Made by a program: the position numbers and the translations under genes
The notes under the pieces: generated by a model
Seen by the model: only the letters and a program-made list of their open reading frames with translations
What the model was told of the DNA's origin: nothing
Database searches by the model: none
In this document: piece after piece, positions 52,799-56,957 of the stretch
Layout of the letters: each line of letters starts with the position of its first letter
How positions within the stretch are numbered: position 1 is the first letter of the stretch
Origin: an uncultured Granulosicoccaceae bacterium
GTDB taxonomy: Bacteria > Pseudomonadota > Gammaproteobacteria > Granulosicoccales > Granulosicoccaceae
Assembly (NCBI GenBank): GCA_937923745.1
Contig: CALDUO010000112.1
Span: forward strand, 1-56,957
Reading direction: 5' to 3'
Length of the DNA: 56,957 nucleotides

Positions 52799-53343
52799 GC
52801 AAAGACATCCAATTCGGCCAACGGCGGGCAGTCGGTGTCTTTCGCCGACAAGGATGGCTCTTGCCCATCAGCCAGTGGCCAGACGACACCCACAGCAGGG
52901 TCATTCCATTGCAGACTGCGCTCGTGCTCAGGCGCATACCCTGTTGTACATTTGTATTGAAAATCAGCCGACTCGGACATCACCAGAAAGCCGTGGGCAA
53001 ACCCCGGTGGCACCCAAAACAAGCGATGGTTTTCTTCAGAGAGAATGACGCCGGTCCATTGGCCAAAGGTACTTGATGACTTTCGCAGGTCGACGGCAAC
53101 GTCGAATACTTCTCCCTGTGTCACACGCACCAGCTTCCCCTGGGGATGCTTGATCTGATAGTGCAGGCCACGTAACACACCCTGTGCGGAACGACTGTGA
53201 TTGTCCTGTACGAATTCGGTGGGCAGTCCCAGCTCGGCAAACTTTTGCTGATTCCAGGACTCAAGAAAGAAACCTCTCGAATCACCGAAAACAGCAGGTT
53301 CGATAATCTGGACACCGGGCAGAGACGTGTTTATAACTTTCAT
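52795..53343 (-). CDS. rfbC: dTDP-4-dehydrorhamnose 3,5-epimerase
   Basis: A 182-residue cupin-type epimerase. FGDSRGFFLESWNQQKFAEL, FVQDNHSRSAQGVLRGLHYQ (catalytic His), QGKLVRVTQGEVFDVAVDLR, FWVPPGFAHGFLVMSESADF and YKCTTGYAPEHERSL (catalytic Tyr region) are all present. It is the first gene of the rhamnose operon. rfbA, encoding the thymidylyltransferase, is not here. The 110 bp to the divergent DUF364 gene carries both promoters. Confidence 0.95.
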   Translation of the reverse strand: MKVINTSLPGVQIIEPAVFGDSRGFFLESWNQQKFAELGLPTEFVQDNHSRSAQGVLRGLHYQIKHPQGKLVRVTQGEVFDVAVDLRKSSSTFGQWTGVILSEENHRLFWVPPGFAHGFLVMSESADFQYKCTTGYAPEHERSLQWNDPAVGVVWPLADGQEPSLSAKDTDCPPLAELDVFA

Positions 53344-53453
53344 AAGTTACCGTGCGGGCTAGAGTGACGGTGACAAAGCATTTGTTGTTCCAGTCGAATC
53401 ATTCGGTTCACTAATTGATCGTGACCTGCGCAAATGATGCATTACAATAGCGC

Positions 53454-54392
53454 ATGGCACCGACTCACCCAGACACCTCAAGACAAGCGACAACACCCAT
53501 GACCCCACTGCCCGAGGCTCTGGTCGCAATGACCCTCAATTGCGTGGAGCAGTGTCCGATACCCGCTGTGAAAACGGTTGTGGTACCGAGCGCCAACCCC
53601 GATGCAGGTTACAAATATTCGCGCTTTGGCTTACTGACATTAACGGATGGGTCGAGCGGATTCTTCTATCGTTTGCTGGACTCCGGCAGTGCCACCTTTG
53701 ACGATGTGCAGTCGCTCAGCACCCACCCGGTCAAAGAAGGATCATCGTTACCTGACTCTACGCTACGGCAATGGGTGTCGGGCTATACCTCCGGGCAGGC
53801 GACTGCGCGTGAAATCGGTATGGCCTCGATTAACGCGGTGAGTCAGCATGTGTTCAGGCAGTGTGGCCTTGATGTCACTGACGCCCAATACTCTGTCGAG
53901 CGCTATTCGGAGCAACTGCCGACGCATCACAAAAAAGTGGGGATGGTCGGTTACTTTCGGCCATTGGTTGAACACCTACAGCGCTCGGGCATTCCACTTG
54001 TGGTGCTTGAACTCGATGCATCTCTGCACCGCGAGTCGCCCGGGCTACAAGTGACCAATGAGATCGATGCACTGATCGGTAGCGACTACCTGATCTGTAC
54101 AGCCTCGACCCTGCTAAACCATTCACTGGACGCTCTGTTGGCGCAGCTCGCTGAACACTGCTTTTTTGAATTGATTGGTCCTACCGCTGGCTGCTTGCCG
54201 GACGCTTTGTTTGAGCGAGGCGTGAACGCTGTCGGTGGCAGCTGTGTTGTCTCGCTCAGCGACGCCAGCAGCCGCATTGCAGCGATGCAGCAGTGGGGAG
54301 ACACCGTGGTTAAATATGTACTGACACCCGACAACTACCCCGGTATCACCACATTGTTATCACGCTACCAACCGTTAACAACAGATCATTAA
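53454..54392 (+). CDS. DUF4213/DUF364 (Rossmann-like) protein
   Basis: A 312-residue protein. The N-terminal part (about 15-150) resembles DUF4213 (enolase-N-like) and the C-terminal part (about 160-300) resembles DUF364: KKVGMVGYFRPLVEHLQRSG, VVLELDASLHRES, SDYLICTASTLLNHSLDALL, and ELIGPTAGCLPDALFERGVN. The family has been proposed to bind heavy metals or molybdenum-related ligands; the function is not established. ATG 53454 has no strong ribosome site; ATG 53499 (MTPLPEALVAMT) is an alternative start that matches the domain edge better. It stands alone. Confidence 0.8.
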   Translation: MAPTHPDTSRQATTPMTPLPEALVAMTLNCVEQCPIPAVKTVVVPSANPDAGYKYSRFGLLTLTDGSSGFFYRLLDSGSATFDDVQSLSTHPVKEGSSLPDSTLRQWVSGYTSGQATAREIGMASINAVSQHVFRQCGLDVTDAQYSVERYSEQLPTHHKKVGMVGYFRPLVEHLQRSGIPLVVLELDASLHRESPGLQVTNEIDALIGSDYLICTASTLLNHSLDALLAQLAEHCFFELIGPTAGCLPDALFERGVNAVGGSCVVSLSDASSRIAAMQQWGDTVVKYVLTPDNYPGITTLLSRYQPLTTDH

Positions 54393-54432
54393 GCCGGGTT
54401 ACTGTTGCCCGGCTATTGTTGCAGCGCAGCGC

Positions 54433-56892
54433 CTAGCCGCGCATCCTCGAACCACTGGCATCATAGAGCGCACGGAGACTGGCAGTGGCGGGTATACGTT
54501 CACCGGCAACCTCTATCGCCCACTCACCACTGTCAATAAAGGCCGCATCGATGACTTCATTATGTTTGACATACCCCAGACCCACTGACCCGCCTAGCGT
54601 GTGACCGTAGTTACCTGACGTCAAATACCCCACGCAATCACCGTTTAACACAATGGGCTCGTGGTGATACAACAGACTCTCGGGGTCAGACAGCAGAAAC
54701 TGAACCAGTCGTTTGTGTTTCCACGAAGCCGATTCTTTTTGTCGCGCGATAGCATCATAACCGTTAAACCGCACGCTCTTATCCATGTTACAAACAAACC
54801 CCGCCCCAGCTTCGAGCGGCGTATCCTCGTCGGCAACATCATGACCAAAATGCAGAAATTTCTTTTCGATACGGCAGCTGTCCAACGCGTGCAGTCCGGC
54901 GAGCGTCAAGCCATGCGGCGCACCGGCCTCCATAAGGGTGTTAAAGACATGTGCTGCCATATCGACAGGCACATACACTTCCCAGCCCAGTTCGCCGACG
55001 AACGAGACCCGTGACAACCGCACCGGTGCATACCCGATTTCGGTCATCACACTGCGACCGAATGGAAACGCGTCTGTGCCAAGATCAACATCGGTGATAG
55101 CACCCAGCAGATCACGGGAGGCGGGCCCCATGACACCCAGCACAGCCCACGCATTGGTGACATCCACCGACATACAGTGCGCATCAGCCGGTGTGCAACG
55201 CCGTAACCAATCAAGATCACGATGAGTCACGGCCGCACCGCTGACCACCAGAAACTCATCTTCCGCTACTCGGGTGACCGTCAGGTCTGCTTCAATGCCA
55301 CCACGCTCGTTGAGCCAGTGGGTGTAGACCATACGGTCTAACGGTACATCAATGTCAGCGCTGCAAATCGTTTGTAGTACCGAGACCGCGTCTCGCCCTT
55401 TTACCAGGTATTTGGAAAAACTCGACTGATCAAACAGTGCAACACGCTCACGCGCTGCGGCATGCTCGGCAGCTGAGTACTCAAACCAGTTTTGTTTACC
55501 AAAAGTATATTCATACTCCGGTGTGACGCCCTGCGGTGCAAACCAATTAGGACGCTCCCAGCCGGCCACCTGACCGAAGCACGCGTTGTGCTCTTTTAAC
55601 TGGTGATGCACGGGTGAGAGCCGGATGTTCCGGCAGGTCTCAAATTGGCGAAACGGATAGTGGCGCTCGTAGAGAAGGCCCAGCGTCTCCTGTACACGCT
55701 CTTGGAGAAAACGACTGGTATTCATGAACGGGTAATTACGCCGGACGTCGTTACCCCACAGGTCCATCGGCGGATGACCCTGATGCATCCATTCGGCACA
55801 GGCCTTGCCCAAGCCGCCTGATGTCTGGATACCAACGGAATTCAGCCCGGCCGCCACGAAATAGCCGTCGACCTCAGGTGCCTCGCCCAAATGGAACTGA
55901 TCGTCCGGTGTAAATGATTCTGGCCCGCAGAAAAAGGTTCGCCAACCGATATTGGCCAACAACGGCACACGTTCCATCGCGTCTTCGAGTACCGGCATTA
56001 ATTGCTCTTCCATATGACCCGGTAATTCGTCAAAACAGAAATCGGCCGGTATCCCGTTTTGCCCCCAGGCCAGTGCTTTTTTCTCAAACGCACCAACCAG
56101 CAACGCACCGGCATCTTCCCGATAGTAGGCGCATTTATCGTGATCACGCAGCACTGGCAGGTCAGGTGTGATGGCGTCATCCTTCTCGGTCACCGCATAA
56201 TAGTGTTCAGCGGCATGTAGTGGAATACTCACACCGGTTTTGCGGCCGAGCCGCGACGCCCACATACCACCGCAATTGACGACAAAATCGGTCTCAATCG
56301 TGCCCTGATCGGTCACAACACCACTCACACGCCGCCCTTTTTTCAGCACATCCTCAACCAACACACCCTCAATGCAGCGTGCGCCCAGTTGTCTGGCACC
56401 CTTAATAAATGCCATCGTCACATCAATGGGGCTACCCTTCCCGTCTTTCTCAACCCACGTACCACCGATGATGTCAGTGGTGTCGATCAGCGGGAATTTA
56501 TGTTTGATCTCATCGGTGGTCACCAGATCAACACGGGTGACACCAAAGGCATTGTTCATTGAAGCAACACGCCGGAGTTCCTGCCAGCGTTCTTGGCTGT
56601 GCGCAATAGTCAGACTGCCAACCTGCCTAAATCCAGTTGACTGACCGGTATCGCGCTCGAGGTCGCCGAGCAGTCGCATGGAGTATTCGCACAGTCTGGC
56701 GTGTGAATCATTGGCTCGCATGGTGCCGATAAGCCCGGCAGCGTGCCAGGTAGTACCACAGGCGAATTGCTTCCGCTCGAGCAAAATAACGTCCTGCCAG
56801 CCGAGTTTTGCCAGATGATAGGCGACACTGGCACCCGTGACGCCGCCACCAATGATGACAGCACTGGCTCGTGTCGGGAAAGATTCGTTCAT
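54433..56892 (-). CDS. FAD-dependent dimethylglycine/sarcosine dehydrogenase-like protein with GcvT domain
   Basis: An 819-residue, two-part oxidase/dehydrogenase. The N-terminal FAD domain begins SAVIIGGGVTGASVAYHLAK, then ERKQFACGTTWHAAGLIG, whose His is the covalent FAD site in this family. NCGGMWASRLGRKTGV, FFCGPESFTPDDQFHLG and YFVAAGLNSVGIQTSGGLGK continue the DAO fold. From about residue 430 the aminomethyltransferase (GcvT) part follows: LFDQSSFSKYLVKG, WAVLGVMGPASRDLL, FVGELGWEVYVP, SCRIEKKFLHFG and the late GYLTSGNYGHTLGGSVGLGYV. It would demethylate a methylated glycine and pass the one-carbon unit to tetrahydrofolate. ATG 56892 is preferred; a GTG at 56949 adds 19 residues. Confidence 0.92.
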   Translation of the reverse strand: MNESFPTRASAVIIGGGVTGASVAYHLAKLGWQDVILLERKQFACGTTWHAAGLIGTMRANDSHARLCEYSMRLLGDLERDTGQSTGFRQVGSLTIAHSQERWQELRRVASMNNAFGVTRVDLVTTDEIKHKFPLIDTTDIIGGTWVEKDGKGSPIDVTMAFIKGARQLGARCIEGVLVEDVLKKGRRVSGVVTDQGTIETDFVVNCGGMWASRLGRKTGVSIPLHAAEHYYAVTEKDDAITPDLPVLRDHDKCAYYREDAGALLVGAFEKKALAWGQNGIPADFCFDELPGHMEEQLMPVLEDAMERVPLLANIGWRTFFCGPESFTPDDQFHLGEAPEVDGYFVAAGLNSVGIQTSGGLGKACAEWMHQGHPPMDLWGNDVRRNYPFMNTSRFLQERVQETLGLLYERHYPFRQFETCRNIRLSPVHHQLKEHNACFGQVAGWERPNWFAPQGVTPEYEYTFGKQNWFEYSAAEHAAARERVALFDQSSFSKYLVKGRDAVSVLQTICSADIDVPLDRMVYTHWLNERGGIEADLTVTRVAEDEFLVVSGAAVTHRDLDWLRRCTPADAHCMSVDVTNAWAVLGVMGPASRDLLGAITDVDLGTDAFPFGRSVMTEIGYAPVRLSRVSFVGELGWEVYVPVDMAAHVFNTLMEAGAPHGLTLAGLHALDSCRIEKKFLHFGHDVADEDTPLEAGAGFVCNMDKSVRFNGYDAIARQKESASWKHKRLVQFLLSDPESLLYHHEPIVLNGDCVGYLTSGNYGHTLGGSVGLGYVKHNEVIDAAFIDSGEWAIEVAGERIPATASLRALYDASGSRMRG

Positions 56893-56957
56893 GGCTTCGG
56901 TCTCGTGGTGTTTGCGTCTGGACGGTGCGCTCGATTGTCCGTTGATCACTGGCCTGT

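Overview
The window (about 57 kb, roughly 52% GC by eye) looks like chromosome of a marine, heterotrophic gammaproteobacterium. The evidence is a TmcA-type tRNA(Met) acetyltransferase, the second-type elongation factor G (fusA2) seen in Pseudomonas and Vibrio, a GlyGly-CTERM-like surface protein, TRAP and Tat-exported ABC uptake systems, and an RpoE-ChrR module. A Granulosicoccus-like lineage is only a guess. I saw no rRNA, tRNA, CRISPR array, insertion sequence or prophage gene.

Layout. 1-7.2 kb: the start of a GMC oxidoreductase running off the left edge, a two-domain acetyltransferase, a four-gene spermidine/putrescine-type ABC importer and a convergent hydantoin/Asp-Glu racemase-family enzyme. 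7.4-9.4 kb: alkylation repair (Ada-AlkA fusion and Ogt). 9.5-17 kb, minus strand: a catabolic block with TRAP transporter dctPQM, an isopropylmalate/tartrate dehydrogenase-family enzyme, a GntR/FCD regulator with a TGTATACA operator, and methylmalonate-semialdehyde dehydrogenase. 17.5-23.3 kb: a family 6 hypoxanthine-DNA glycosylase, cobaltochelatase cobST, and a seven-bladed FG-GAP surface protein. 23.5-25.7 kb: fusA2 with a clear terminator. 26.6-31.5 kb: the most unusual region, with a 24-codon mini-ORF, two coupled ATP-grasp ligases (one cyanophycin-synthetase-like), an MFS permease that has no normal start codon before its first membrane helix, and AMP nucleosidase. 31.6-33.5 kb: glutathione-dependent formaldehyde detoxification. 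33.9-39.4 kb: a repeat-rich DUF4397 lipoprotein, tmcA coupled to a PhnD-like protein without a signal peptide, and a PrdX-type tRNA deacylase. 39.5-47.3 kb: a DUF3108/DUF6134-like protein and an SDR, then DUF3833 / CFA-synthase-like / DUF1365 / FAD amine oxidase on the minus strand, divergent from the ECF sigma factor and its ChrR anti-sigma. This resembles the singlet-oxygen and fatty-acid-modification module known from Rhodobacter. 47.6-49.5 kb: DUF4442, a nitronate monooxygenase-family protein and DUF3307. 50.8-53.3 kb: dTDP-rhamnose genes rfbCDB without rfbA. 53.4-56.9 kb: a DUF4213/DUF364 protein and a dimethylglycine/sarcosine dehydrogenase-like enzyme.

A feature shared across the window is short direct tandem repeats of 12-18 bp (up to about 58 bp). 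They fill many intergenic gaps and also lie in frame in hydrophilic linkers of several proteins. They look like recent slippage or duplication products and not like known mobile elements.

All function calls come from reading motifs and translations. No database search was possible.
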